Notes: a model not told the origin generated them from the letters alone. Positions 20,782-29,391 are shown, numbered from the stretch's first letter. The stretch is 35,674 nt of DNA from CAIRNS01 sp049508565 (GCA_049508565.1 JBELAT010000002.1:1-35674), one strand, 5' to 3'. A program made the numbers and translations.

Positions 20782-21954
20782 TCATGATATTTGAGCAGGA
20801 ATTTTTATAAATCTCCGTTTGCCGGCTTGAATAATCGTATCGCACTGAGCGGGACTGGCTATTTCAATGTCTTCCATAACTTTTTTATCATTAACTTTGA
20901 CTGCTCCCTGCTGCAGAAGCCTTCGAGCTTCATTTTTACTGGTAACGAGCTCCGCGACAACCATAATGTCAACAAGCCGCATGGACTGCGAAGGAACATA
21001 TATGTTCATGTCCGCCGGATTTTTCCGCTGGGAAAAGACACTGTCAAATTCCTGGCGGGCCAGCTGAGCCGCGCTGTCACCGTGATAGTGGGCAGTAATC
21101 TCCTGGCCGAGCTCCGCCTTGGCCTGCCGGGGATGCAGACATTTTATTTTCGCACTATCATGCTGTGTTAAAAGCTCATAGTACTTAAACATTAGCTCAT
21201 CTGATATGGACATGATCTTGCCGAACATGTCTGCGGGGGTATCATTTAAAGCAATATAGTTCCCATAGGATTTCGACATCTTTCGAACCCCGTCAGTTCC
21301 CTCTAGTAGCGGCATAGTCAGGATAACCTGCGGTTGCTGCCCGAAATCTTTTTGCAGTTCGCGACCGACCAGGAGGTTGAATTTCTGGTCGTTTCCGCCC
21401 ATTTCCAAATCTGACTGGACCGCAACAGAGTCATATCCCTGCAATAACGGATAAAGAAACTCGACAATACTGATCGGATTATCATTTTTGAATCGTTTTT
21501 CGAAATCGTCGCGCTCGAGCATCTGGGCGACCGTGTATTTTCCCGCGAGCTTCAGAAGTCCATCGATGCCCAGAGGTGATAACCAGGTACTATTAAACAC
21601 TACTTCAGTTTTTGATCTATCGAGAATTTTAAAGACTTGGTCCTGGTAGGTTTGGGCGTTTTTGAGAATATCCGTTTCGGTCATCATCGGACGGGTGTCG
21701 CTACGCCCAGAAGGATCACCGATCCGAGCAGTGAAATCGCCGATGATGAAAATGATATGATGTCCCAACTCTTGAAAGGTACGCAATTTATTGATAAGCA
21801 CCGTGTGGCCGAGGTGAAGGTCTGGCGCGGTGGGATCAACACCCAATTTGATGCGCAACGGGCGGCCAGACGCCAGTTTGTCTTTGAGCTCCTGAACCGG
21901 AATGACTTCGTTAGTCCCCCGGCATATGTGCAACAGTTGATCAGCAATGTTCAT
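20782..21954 (-). CDS. tyrS: Tyrosyl-tRNA synthetase
   Basis: This class I aminoacyl-tRNA synthetase charges tRNA-Tyr in the cytoplasm. The product is 390 residues. The HIGH-type motif is HLGH at residues 47-50 within LGVDPTAPDLHLGHTVL, and KMSKS is near residues 226-230 in GVRKMSKSYGNYIAL. A C-terminal S4-type RNA-binding domain covers about residues 325-390 (LVTSKNEARRLLQQGAVKVN). GDFTARIGDPSGRSDTRP and the Lys-Met-Ser-Lys-Ser loop context point to the TyrZ-like subgroup rather than the E. coli TyrS type. The start at 21954 overlaps the end of the cyclic-nucleotide-binding gene by 14 bases and has no Shine-Dalgarno, so translation is probably coupled. Confidence 0.96.
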   Translation of the reverse strand: MNIADQLLHICRGTNEVIPVQELKDKLASGRPLRIKLGVDPTAPDLHLGHTVLINKLRTFQELGHHIIFIIGDFTARIGDPSGRSDTRPMMTETDILKNAQTYQDQVFKILDRSKTEVVFNSTWLSPLGIDGLLKLAGKYTVAQMLERDDFEKRFKNDNPISIVEFLYPLLQGYDSVAVQSDLEMGGNDQKFNLLVGRELQKDFGQQPQVILTMPLLEGTDGVRKMSKSYGNYIALNDTPADMFGKIMSISDELMFKYYELLTQHDSAKIKCLHPRQAKAELGQEITAHYHGDSAAQLARQEFDSVFSQRKNPADMNIYVPSQSMRLVDIMVVAELVTSKNEARRLLQQGAVKVNDKKVMEDIEIASPAQCDTIIQAGKRRFIKIPAQIS

Positions 21955-22399
21955 GGTCGTTTATAACGTGCTGCGATTGAAGTCGTTCTTCTATTTTTTT
22001 GTTGAGCTTTTCGGCCAGCGCGGGATTTCTTTTTACCAGCGATTGAACGATATCGCCGGGCAAAAAAAAGATTTCGCATCCCGATCCCGCTTTTATTGTC
22101 GCGGTAGCGGCACGCGGCGTGAGCAATGAAATCTCACCGAAATAATGGCCCGCTCCCAATTCCGCGACTTTGGTTTTTTCTTTTCCTTTGCGGACTATAA
22201 CCTTCACCATACCGGCATGGATCAGACATAAACGGCTGGAAATTTCACCCTGAAGCAGAATAGATGATTCGGCGTGATACTGTTGTTTATCTAATCCATT
22301 AAAAAGTTCGGCGAGTTCCCTGTCAGTACAACCGTTAAACAATCCGCTTTTTTCTAGAGTTTCTTGTGCCCACACTCTATCTTGTTCGGTCAATTCCAT
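21941..22399 (-). CDS. Stand-alone cyclic nucleotide-binding domain protein
   Basis: The 152-residue protein is one cNMP-binding (Crp/PKA-type) domain without a DNA-binding or catalytic partner domain. The phosphate-binding cassette GHYFGEISLLTPRAATATI spans about residues 85-102. It has the glutamate (E89) and arginine (R96) that bind the ribose and cyclic phosphate, so ligand binding looks intact; the ligand (cAMP, cGMP or another) cannot be told. The N-terminal helical part (SGLFNGCTDRELAELFN) and the C-terminal helix rich in Lys/Glu are typical. A GAGGG Shine-Dalgarno precedes the ATG at 22399. It lies 9 bases after pfkA and overlaps tyrS. It may act by protein-protein contact; its target is unknown. 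Confidence 0.88.
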   Translation of the reverse strand: MELTEQDRVWAQETLEKSGLFNGCTDRELAELFNGLDKQQYHAESSILLQGEISSRLCLIHAGMVKVIVRKGKEKTKVAELGAGHYFGEISLLTPRAATATIKAGSGCEIFFLPGDIVQSLVKRNPALAEKLNKKIEERLQSQHVINDHEHC

Positions 22400-22408
22400 G
22401 AATATCCC

Positions 22409-23383
22409 TCACATCGAAAGATAGCGTGCGGTCGTATAGAGCGCATGATCAAATGGTTTTTGTTTTTTTACAGCCATTGACACGGGTATGTCGGTAATAA
22501 TACCTTTTTTAATAACGACAAGCCGGTTCTTACTTCCGGCAACAAGCAGATCCACCGCATAGGCTCCGAATTGGCAGGCCAGGATCCGTGACCGGGCCGA
22601 CGGTGTTCCGCCCCGCTGAATATATCCCAGCGTGCTGATTCTCACTTCCAGGTGTGTATTTTGTTTTATTTTGTCCGCCAGCTCATAAGGGCTGCCGGCA
22701 CCCTCAGCAAGCACGATAATAACAGATGTCTTGCCGCGGCGATACTCATTTTTCAATTCCCGGCACAGCGCCGCGGCATCCTGTTTTATTTCCGGCACCA
22801 AAATAAACTCGGCTCCCGACGCTATGCCAATGGACAACGCCAGAAAGCCGTGTTCCCGACCCATCACTTCAACAATAAAAACTCTTTCATGACTGACCGC
22901 GGTATCGCGAATCTTGTCGATAGCCTCAACCGCAGTATCAAGAGCCGTATCAAACCCGATGGTTTCATCCGTCCCGTTTATATCGTTATCGATGGACGCG
23001 GGAATGGATATAACCGGTATACCATGTTTACTGATAGCAGCGCCTGCCTGAAGCGACCCATCGCCACCGATAACAACCAGCCCATCGATTTTGAGCTGGC
23101 GTAAAACCCCGATTGCCCGGTTCATGCCAGCTGCAGTCTTGAGCGCAGGGCATCTGCCGGTTTTAAGCATCGTTCCGCCCCGGTTGATGATGCCGCTAAC
23201 TGAACGTGTCGTCAGGCGAGAGTACTGATCTTCAAGCAACCCCTTGAAACCTCGATGAATACCGATGACCTCCAGGCCATGATGAACTGCCTGGCGCACG
23301 ACAGCGCGCACTGCTGCGTTCATTCCCGGAGCATCTCCGCCGGATGTAATAACACCTATACGTTGGATTTTTTTTCTTTTCAT
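22409..23383 (-). CDS. pfkA: ATP-dependent 6-phosphofructokinase
   Basis: This enzyme phosphorylates fructose 6-phosphate to fructose 1,6-bisphosphate in glycolysis. I start it at ATG 23383 (MKRKKIQRIGVITSGGDAPG), giving 324 residues, the usual PfkA length; the longer open frame upstream overlaps the preceding gene. Motifs: GGDAPG at residues 15-20; GGDGS at 106-110, where the glycine is the ATP type (PPi enzymes have aspartate); catalytic Asp132 in PASIDNDINGTD; SHERVFIVEVMGREHG near 164-179; and LGYIQRGG near 252-259. Two differences from E. coli PfkA: serine for threonine two residues before the catalytic aspartate, and Tyr254 in place of the F6P-contacting histidine. The gene follows the HD-GYP regulator by 16 bases, without a clear Shine-Dalgarno. 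Confidence 0.95.
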   Translation of the reverse strand: MKRKKIQRIGVITSGGDAPGMNAAVRAVVRQAVHHGLEVIGIHRGFKGLLEDQYSRLTTRSVSGIINRGGTMLKTGRCPALKTAAGMNRAIGVLRQLKIDGLVVIGGDGSLQAGAAISKHGIPVISIPASIDNDINGTDETIGFDTALDTAVEAIDKIRDTAVSHERVFIVEVMGREHGFLALSIGIASGAEFILVPEIKQDAAALCRELKNEYRRGKTSVIIVLAEGAGSPYELADKIKQNTHLEVRISTLGYIQRGGTPSARSRILACQFGAYAVDLLVAGSKNRLVVIKKGIITDIPVSMAVKKQKPFDHALYTTARYLSM

Positions 23384-23399
23384 AGTGAGATTAGTTAGT

Positions 23400-24353
23400 T
23401 TAGGGAGCCGCAATGATTCGTTTGAATTCCGCGAGAATAGTGGTATCCCACCATCCTTTGGCCGCTTCTGCTTCAAGAATAGCAAACGCCTGACTCTGCG
23501 GCAGAGCGGCGCGATACGCCCGGGCACTTGTCAATGCGTCATAAATATCGACAATTGCCATTATACGAGCAATAACTGGTATCTGATTGCCGGATAAGTG
23601 GTCGGGATACCCCGAACCATCCATTCTTTCGTGGTGGAATCGAATAACTGTCAAGGCTGATTTAATAGAATTGAGAGGTTTGCATATCCGCTCGCCACGG
23701 TCAGGATGTGTACGGATGGTAACAAATTCCTCTTCCGTTAAACGACCCGGTTTATTCAAGATAGCGTCCGGTATGGCAATCTTGCCGATATCATGCAATA
23801 TGCCGCCTTTATACAGCGCATTTTCGTCTTCTTCTGAAAGACCGAGATAGTGTGCCACTCCCAGGGCGAGCTGGCTGACACGCTCAGTGTGTCCTTGGGT
23901 ATAGGCATCTTTCGCTTCTATAGCACCGGCAAGCGCGAATATGACTCCCTCAGCTGAATCAAGCTCTTCATATATAAATTTGACCCTGAGCAGCGATTTG
24001 ATCCGCGTGGTCAGTTCCATCACTTTAAACGGTTTGCTGACAAAATCATCGACTCCCGCCTCAATTGCTTCCAGTTTTTCCTGGCTTTCGGAATAACCGG
24101 TCAGCATGATAATGGGAATCATTCGAGTTTCTCTATGTGATTTTACTTCCCGACATACATCAATGCCACTCATACCCGGCATATAATTATCAACTATAAT
24201 TAAATCGGGTTTTTCTTCGAAAATAGCATGGCAGGCGGCCGCACCTTCATGATAGGCAAATACATCATAGCCCTGTCCCCGGAGGATTTGTTCGAGAATT
24301 GTTAATGCCTGCGCATCATCATCGGCAATAAGAATGGCGGGGGTTCTGTGCAT
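23400..24353 (-). CDS. Response regulator with HD-GYP phosphodiesterase output
   Basis: This is a two-component regulator of the RpfG type, predicted to hydrolyse cyclic di-GMP. The product is 317 residues from ATG 24353. The receiver domain (about 5-118) has the acidic pocket ADDDA, phospho-acceptor Asp55 (VDNYMPGMSG), Thr85 (MLTGY) and Lys107 (FVSKPF). The HD-GYP domain (about 135-315) has HD at 187-188 (GGILHDIGKIAIPD) and HHERMDGSGYP at 240-250, so the catalytic and GYP signatures are both complete. The upstream in-frame ATG at 24407 is rejected because a -35/-10 pair lies inside that stretch (24365-24394). No histidine kinase is adjacent. It heads a cluster with pfkA, a cNMP-binding protein and tyrS. 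Confidence 0.95.
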   Translation of the reverse strand: MHRTPAILIADDDAQALTILEQILRGQGYDVFAYHEGAAACHAIFEEKPDLIIVDNYMPGMSGIDVCREVKSHRETRMIPIIMLTGYSESQEKLEAIEAGVDDFVSKPFKVMELTTRIKSLLRVKFIYEELDSAEGVIFALAGAIEAKDAYTQGHTERVSQLALGVAHYLGLSEEDENALYKGGILHDIGKIAIPDAILNKPGRLTEEEFVTIRTHPDRGERICKPLNSIKSALTVIRFHHERMDGSGYPDHLSGNQIPVIARIMAIVDIYDALTSARAYRAALPQSQAFAILEAEAAKGWWDTTILAEFKRIIAAP

Positions 24354-24364
24354 AGAATGGGTGT

Positions 24365-24394
24365 ATTGTATCAAAGCAACACACTGGTTGTCAA
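24365..24394 (-). promoter_or_regulatory. Sigma70-type promoter of the HD-GYP/pfkA cluster
   Basis: -35 TTGACA (24389-24394), 18-base spacer, -10 TACAAT (24365-24370), on the minus strand. The expected start site, about 7 bases after the -10, is near 24358, only some five bases before the ATG at 24353. The mRNA would be almost leaderless, consistent with the lack of a Shine-Dalgarno before this gene. Confidence 0.75.
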
Positions 24395-24436
24395 TGAACC
24401 AGATCATGGGCTATCGACGGTCAACACTCACCCGCT

Positions 24437-24463
24437 TATCGTACAGAATCTACTGATACGATA
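24437..24463. repeat. Inverted repeat between macB and the HD-GYP gene
   Basis: TATCGTA and TACGATA are perfect 7-base arms separated by 13 bases, about 45 bases upstream of the HD-GYP promoter. No T-run follows, so it is not a terminator for macB. It could be an operator; this is weak. Confidence 0.3.
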
Positions 24464-24524
24464 GGTATTTCTTGCAGATGGAGTACTCTTGATAGTGCTA
24501 GTCTGTACATTACTTATTATATAT

Positions 24525-26516
24525 TTACTCGTACCGGAGGGCTTCTATAGGAGACAACATCGAGGCTTTTCTTGCGGGCCAGAAACCGAACACTATACCG
24601 ACCGTCGCAGAGAACGTAAACGCCAGAATAATTGATTGAGGCGTCACGATTGCAGCCCATCCTGCGAACGTCGAAAGCGATAACGATATGGCAACCCCCA
24701 GCATAATGCCGATAATACCACCCAGTGTCGAAAGGACCGCCGATTCAATGAGGAATTGAATGAGAATTGCACGCCGGGGTGCGCCGACCGCTTTTCTCAA
24801 ACCGATCTCGCGCGTCCGTTCGCTCACCGAAACCAACATGATATTCATAATCCCTATACCACCAACGAGCAAAGATATCGTTGCAACAATCCCCAGTAAC
24901 AGCGTGAACGTTTGCGTTGTACCAGATAGTGCCGCCTGAATGTCGGCCATGTTCCTAATATCAAAATCGTCATCTTTATAATCCGGAAGGTGATGTCGTT
25001 TGCGCATCAGAACCGCAATGTCCGCCATGACCTGTGGAATGCTGTCAGCGCTATCACATTCTATATTTATGCTGTTGAGATATATCACCCCAAGCGTTCG
25101 TTTCATTGCAGTATTTAAAGGACACAGGATCATGTCATCCTGGTCTTGAAAACCCGTAGAACCTTTCATCGGCAAAATACCCAATACTTTATAATAAACC
25201 AGATTGATTTTAATATTCTTGTCTACGGGATTTTCATTGCCAAAAAGGTTATTGACAACGGTTTGACCGAGAAGGCACACCCGGGCAAGCGTCTGGTCTT
25301 CATTTTCGGTGTAGAAACGACCGTAATATGGTTTGGCATTGTGTATCTGTTCATATACATACGGTGCGCCGGTAAGTGTTGTATTGGTATTCTGATCCCC
25401 GAAAACTGCCTGGACACTGCCGCGAACATTGCCTTCAGCCCGCGCGACATGCGGTATGGCTGAAATAGCTTTTACATCCGCCGGTATTAATCGGCTCACA
25501 GCCCCGCCGGCGCTGCGCACTCCCCCGAACGATGTTGCCGCCGGCCGCATCATGAGGAGGTTGGAACCAAGGCTTGCCAGGCGCGCCTCAACGGCTTTCT
25601 GAGCGCCTTTGCCCACGGCAAGCATTGCTATAACCGCGGCCACACCTATCAATATGCCGAGCATGGAAAGCCCGCTGCGCACTTTGTTGGACGCCATTGC
25701 CCGCAGGGCAGAAGCACCATATTCTTTATATTGGGCAATCCGTAAGCTCATCGTCGGTTCTATGTGTTTGAGAGCCGGGGATCCGAGCGTAACCTGATCA
25801 GGTTCTTTTTTCTGAGCGTCAGTAGCAGTTGGAATGTTGTTTTTTGTAAACTCATCGGAAACTATCATGCCATCTTTGAGGTGAAAAATTCTTTTCGCAT
25901 GCGCAGCAATATCGGGCTCGTGGGTTACCATGATAACGGTGATCCCGCTGCTGTTGAGGTCTTTCAGTTTCTGCAGAATTTCTTCGGATTGCTCTGATGC
26001 AAGGTTTCCCGTCGGCTCATCGGCAAAAATAATCATCGGCCTGTTAACCAGTGCGCGAGCAATAGCGACACGTTGTTGTTGTCCGCCGGAAAGTTCGTTG
26101 GGTTTGTGGTCCATCCTGTCCTGGAGGGCGACCTCTCTGAGGAGTTCCTGTGAACGCTCGACGCGGTCGGGCGCACCGGAATAGATCATGGGAAGCATCA
26201 CGTTATCTAAAGCACTGGTACGCGCCAGGAGGTTAAACATCTGGAAGATAAAACCGATGGTTTTTGAGCGAATGGCCGCCCCTTCATCATCAGAAAGTTT
26301 CGATACATCAAGTCCCAGCAACTTGTATTCACCACCCGTCGGACGATCAAGAAGCCCCATGATCTGCATGATCGTTGATTTGCCAGAACCCGACGGGCCC
26401 ATGATGGCAACAAATTCGCCCGAGTCGATTGAAATACTGATATTTTTAAGGATCTTCAACTCTTCGTTGTCAATCCAGTATGATTTAGAAATGTTTGTTA
26501 ATTCAATTAAAGCCAT
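24525..26516 (-). CDS. macB: MacB-type ABC transporter, fused ATPase and permease
   Basis: This inner-membrane ATPase-permease works with a MacA-type adaptor and a TolC channel to expel substrates from the periplasm. The product is 663 residues. The nucleotide-binding domain has Walker A GPSGSGKST (40-48), signature LSGGQQQ (142-148), Walker B IIFADEP (162-168) and the H-loop VTHEPD near 197-202. A linker leads to TM1 (about 281-303), a periplasmic MacB core (about 305-530) and three C-terminal TM helices. Between these lies the FtsX-type sequence SERTREIGLRKAVGA; the protein ends WPARKASMLSPIEALRYE. This is the full MacB architecture. The gene follows macA by 63 bases with only a weak GAG Shine-Dalgarno. 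The substrate cannot be told (MacB relatives move macrolides, peptides, siderophores and lipoproteins). Confidence 0.93.
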   Translation of the reverse strand: MALIELTNISKSYWIDNEELKILKNISISIDSGEFVAIMGPSGSGKSTIMQIMGLLDRPTGGEYKLLGLDVSKLSDDEGAAIRSKTIGFIFQMFNLLARTSALDNVMLPMIYSGAPDRVERSQELLREVALQDRMDHKPNELSGGQQQRVAIARALVNRPMIIFADEPTGNLASEQSEEILQKLKDLNSSGITVIMVTHEPDIAAHAKRIFHLKDGMIVSDEFTKNNIPTATDAQKKEPDQVTLGSPALKHIEPTMSLRIAQYKEYGASALRAMASNKVRSGLSMLGILIGVAAVIAMLAVGKGAQKAVEARLASLGSNLLMMRPAATSFGGVRSAGGAVSRLIPADVKAISAIPHVARAEGNVRGSVQAVFGDQNTNTTLTGAPYVYEQIHNAKPYYGRFYTENEDQTLARVCLLGQTVVNNLFGNENPVDKNIKINLVYYKVLGILPMKGSTGFQDQDDMILCPLNTAMKRTLGVIYLNSINIECDSADSIPQVMADIAVLMRKRHHLPDYKDDDFDIRNMADIQAALSGTTQTFTLLLGIVATISLLVGGIGIMNIMLVSVSERTREIGLRKAVGAPRRAILIQFLIESAVLSTLGGIIGIMLGVAISLSLSTFAGWAAIVTPQSIILAFTFSATVGIVFGFWPARKASMLSPIEALRYE

Positions 26517-26579
26517 AGTATCGTTCTCAAACTATCAATTGGTACGATCAGTTTTTCCTGATTTCCAAGTACGTGTTTA

Positions 26580-27560
26580 TCAATGCCCTGAACGGCCCTG
26601 CCCACTATTTCCCGAACCTGGTCTAGCCATACCACCTGCGAGGGGGCTCGATTGAGGTCCTTTTTGAGGCACATATTTACTGCGGGTAACAAGAATCGTA
26701 TCGCCGGGCTCAAGGCCGGAAGTGATTTCGACTTTGTTGTTGCTTTCTATTCCCGTGGTTACCTGTCGGACTATGGGTTTTCCTTTGGGACCGGGCACCA
26801 TGACGGTTTTAGAGCCGTTGGGCATATCTTTGATAAAACTTGCAGGTACAAGCACTGCATTGTCTTTACTGTTAATAATAAAGCTGATATTGGCTGTCAT
26901 CTGGGAACGGAAAAATGGAGGAACCCGAGGAAGCCTTATTTTGACGCCGTAGGTAATAACGTTTGACACATTTTTGCCTTCATAGAGAATATCGAACACT
27001 TTTCCTTCTACGGGCTTATTGGGGTAGGCATCAAGAGTAACGGCCGACTGCATGCCGATGTGAACTTTCCCAATGTCGGACTCGTCAACTTGTGCGAGAA
27101 CTATCAAATAATCAGACATGGCATATATGACAATGGTAGGATCAATTGTCTGGCCGACCACAACATTTTCAAGGATTATCACCCCTCCAAGTGGAGCCAC
27201 AATGGGAGTTGCTTTATAATCGTCTTCCCAGTGTTTGAGAGCTTCAGGTCCCTGGCTCCGCGCAGCGTCGAGGATCGCAGCTCTATCGCTCGAGCTCATC
27301 CACGCGAGTATCTGCCCTTCTTTAACCATATCACCTTCGTGGACAAGAAGTTTTTCAATACGCCCTCCCATCGGAGGCTTGATCTCGACCCTGTTGAAAG
27401 GAGTTACCGATCCGGTAGCTTCAAGTGTCTGCTTGATTGTACCCTGTGAAACCGTAACCATTTGCGTCGTTAAAAAGCGACTTTTCTTTGATTTGCCGAA
27501 ATACAACCATCCACCTCCGGCAACAAGCGCGATGATAATAATTAACAATAATTTTTTCAT
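26580..27560 (-). CDS. macA: MacA-like periplasmic adaptor (membrane fusion protein)
   Basis: This HlyD/RND-family adaptor links the MacB permease to the TolC channel. The product is 326 residues. An N-terminal membrane helix (about 3-22) anchors it. The beta-barrel start QGTIKQTLEATGSVTPFNRV and the first lipoyl half (MGGRIEKLLVHEGDMVKEGQ) are clear, and the second lipoyl half is APLGGVIILENVVVGQTI. The segment between the halves is only about 30 residues (SSSDRAAILDAARSQGP onward), much shorter than the coiled-coil hairpin of E. coli MacA. A C-terminal barrel follows, and the tail is Gly/Ser/Pro-rich. The ATG overlaps the tolC stop (ATGA) and has a GGAGGAG Shine-Dalgarno. Confidence 0.92.
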   Translation of the reverse strand: MKKLLLIIIIALVAGGGWLYFGKSKKSRFLTTQMVTVSQGTIKQTLEATGSVTPFNRVEIKPPMGGRIEKLLVHEGDMVKEGQILAWMSSSDRAAILDAARSQGPEALKHWEDDYKATPIVAPLGGVIILENVVVGQTIDPTIVIYAMSDYLIVLAQVDESDIGKVHIGMQSAVTLDAYPNKPVEGKVFDILYEGKNVSNVITYGVKIRLPRVPPFFRSQMTANISFIINSKDNAVLVPASFIKDMPNGSKTVMVPGPKGKPIVRQVTTGIESNNKVEITSGLEPGDTILVTRSKYVPQKGPQSSPLAGGMARPGSGNSGQGRSGH

Positions 27561-28864
27561 TTACTGCTCTCCTCCAGTTGTTTTCCCAGCGACCTCGCCC
27601 ACGTAGCCTCAGCATCTAATGCAGTGAGTTGCGCTAAGAGTGCAGAATGTTCCTGGCTTATACGGGCTGAAGCTATTATTTCCCAGTTATCGTAGGTCAG
27701 AAGCCCGCTACTGTAGCGAATGTCGGCTTCATCATTACGTGTGCGAGCTGCCTGCAGAAGAGCACCCTGAACTTGTATCTGATCAATCGCGCTCATAAAA
27801 GTAGACCATGAGCTTTCGATGTCAGAAAGCGCTTGCTCGCGCACGGTACGCAGGTCCTGCTTTGCTTTTTCCACGGCACTTTTTGCCGCCATAATACTAT
27901 AGTATGTTGATGTGGGACCTCCACCGAAAATAGGGTAGCTCAACCCTATTCCCCAGCCGGAATGCGGGGCTGAAAATTCATTGACCCCGGAACTTGAAAG
28001 CGTGTAATTGCCCGAAATGATAGGCCAGAGAGAACTTTTGGCTTGCGCAAGATTATACTCAGCTGTTTTTAACACTGCTTGCTGGAGAGCCACATCCGGA
28101 CGATTCTCTAAGAGAGAGTCTAGGTCGCTCGGTAGATCGCCGGGTGCCTGGATTGCAAATGTACCAGTTGCTACTATTTCAACAAATTCATCGAGACCGA
28201 GTTGCTGGTTTAAAACCCTCTGGGCAGTATGCAAATCCCGGAGAGATTGGGTAACATCGGCCTGAGCCTGCAAAAGTTCGGCATTGGCTGTCAATTTGTC
28301 ACCCTTGTAATCGTTTCCGGAATCATAGCGCAGCGTCACCAGTTGAGCCTCAGTATCACGCATAGACACTATATTTTGAGACACTATTACGTTTTCCTGA
28401 GCATAAATAAGCTGAAAAAATGCCGTCGCCAGGTTGTACCGTACGGTCGTCAAGGCCTGGCGCAGGGTTGCTTCAGACTGTGCTTTCTGAGATTGAGCAA
28501 TTTTGATATTGTCAATTTGCGATAAATTGAAAATACTCAAATCCAGCTGTCCGCTGGTAAGCCACATAGATGAGCTTCCGCCGGTTGTAGATGTGACTCC
28601 TCCCGAAACGGTTGTATTTTCTGAACTTGAGTATGCATGTTCAAGAGACAGGTTGGGAAATATACCATTATAACTTTGGGCATATACTGCTTTGCTCACA
28701 TCAAGCGCCCGCTGAGCCGATGCAATGGCCGGATTGCTGTCTAAGGCAAGGAAAACGCAATCAGACCAGCTCAGCGTGCTTTTTGCCGGAGCTGTCTGTG
28801 CGAGGCAAACGGATACCGTCAGAAAAATACTGCTGAAAAAAAGAGCTAATTTTTTTATTTTCAT
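27557..28864 (-). CDS. tolC: TolC-family outer-membrane channel protein
   Basis: This outer-membrane efflux protein forms the exit duct of the tripartite pump. I choose ATG 28864, which gives a normal signal peptide (MKIKKLALFFSSIFLTVSVCLA) and 435 residues; upstream in-frame ATGs (28945, 28918) add an unlikely N-terminus. Two OEP repeats are visible. The first has WSDCVFLALDSNPAIASAQR and ATAFFQLIYAQENVIVSQN; the second starts near ENRPDVALQQAVLKTAEYNL and continues LSYPIFGGGPTS. Long amphipathic helices rich in Ala/Gln are typical of the periplasmic tunnel. It is first in the tolC-macA-macB operon. I could not find a convincing promoter. No Shine-Dalgarno stands out. Confidence 0.92.
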   Translation of the reverse strand: MKIKKLALFFSSIFLTVSVCLAQTAPAKSTLSWSDCVFLALDSNPAIASAQRALDVSKAVYAQSYNGIFPNLSLEHAYSSSENTTVSGGVTSTTGGSSSMWLTSGQLDLSIFNLSQIDNIKIAQSQKAQSEATLRQALTTVRYNLATAFFQLIYAQENVIVSQNIVSMRDTEAQLVTLRYDSGNDYKGDKLTANAELLQAQADVTQSLRDLHTAQRVLNQQLGLDEFVEIVATGTFAIQAPGDLPSDLDSLLENRPDVALQQAVLKTAEYNLAQAKSSLWPIISGNYTLSSSGVNEFSAPHSGWGIGLSYPIFGGGPTSTYYSIMAAKSAVEKAKQDLRTVREQALSDIESSWSTFMSAIDQIQVQGALLQAARTRNDEADIRYSSGLLTYDNWEIIASARISQEHSALLAQLTALDAEATWARSLGKQLEESSK

Positions 28865-29198
28865 AGAAATGCTTTCGGTGTATTCTGTTGTAATCAATTG
28901 TTTTCCTTTGTAGTTCATATGCTCATTGCTGTCCGTGCAGCACAATGTTTAGACAATAACAAATCCCCAAAAGTTTCTAAAATGTAATTTCGTTATGATA
29001 CGATATTATGAAGAAATATAAAAGCGGGTTGAGACAAATGGAAATGCTGATGAAAAATGTGACAAAAGGAAAGATAAATGTTCTTGATTTTACTTCGATT
29101 CTTTTGATACTATCTCACTAATGCATATACCTATATCACTGTTTCTGATAGGTGACTATGCGCAAAGCCAATCTCAAGACTTTAAAAAGGATTGATTT
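28865..29198. other. Divergent intergenic region between tolC and the metallophosphoesterase
   Basis: This A/T-rich spacer separates the minus-strand tolC operon from the plus-strand metallophosphoesterase. It contains one plausible plus-strand promoter (29084-29113). A bulged inverted repeat at 29129-29153 (ACCTATATCA, spacer CTGTTTC, TGATAGGT) lies in the predicted 5' leader. I find no convincing minus-strand promoter for tolC. Confidence 0.5.
29084..29113 (+). promoter_or_regulatory. Candidate promoter of the metallophosphoesterase gene
   Basis: -35 TTGATT (29084-29089), 18-base spacer, -10 TACTAT (29108-29113), on the plus strand. It lies about 85 bases before the original start codon at 29199, which has its own AAAAAGGA Shine-Dalgarno. 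Confidence 0.5.
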
Positions 29199-29282
29199 AT
29201 GATACTTCATTTTTTTGTATTTTTTTCAATTTTTCTTTCCGTTTATATTGGGATGCATTATTATGTATTGTCCCGGATCGTG
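29199..29282 (+). pseudogene. N-terminal membrane segment of the metallophosphoesterase, out of frame
   Basis: The ATG at 29199 has a strong Shine-Dalgarno (AAAAAGGA, seven bases upstream). It encodes MILHFFVFFSIFLSVYIG followed by MHYYVLSRIV, the usual first membrane helix and H-Y-Y-V motif of membrane-anchored YkuE-type phosphoesterases. This frame then runs into a stop at 29352-29354. The sequence continuing the protein (RDYALLFLCGAVSFIGSEF) is in the next frame from 29284, whose own upstream part is blocked by a TGA at 29281-29283. One extra base near 29283-29289 explains this. The span 29199-30261 is 1063 bases, a multiple of three plus one. Confidence 0.75.
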
Positions 29283-29391
29283 ACGGGATTATGCATTATT
29301 ATTTCTGTGCGGTGCTGTCTCATTTATTGGATCGGAATTTCTGGCTCACCGGTTTAGTACAATTGTCATTAAACCTGTATATGTTTTCGGC

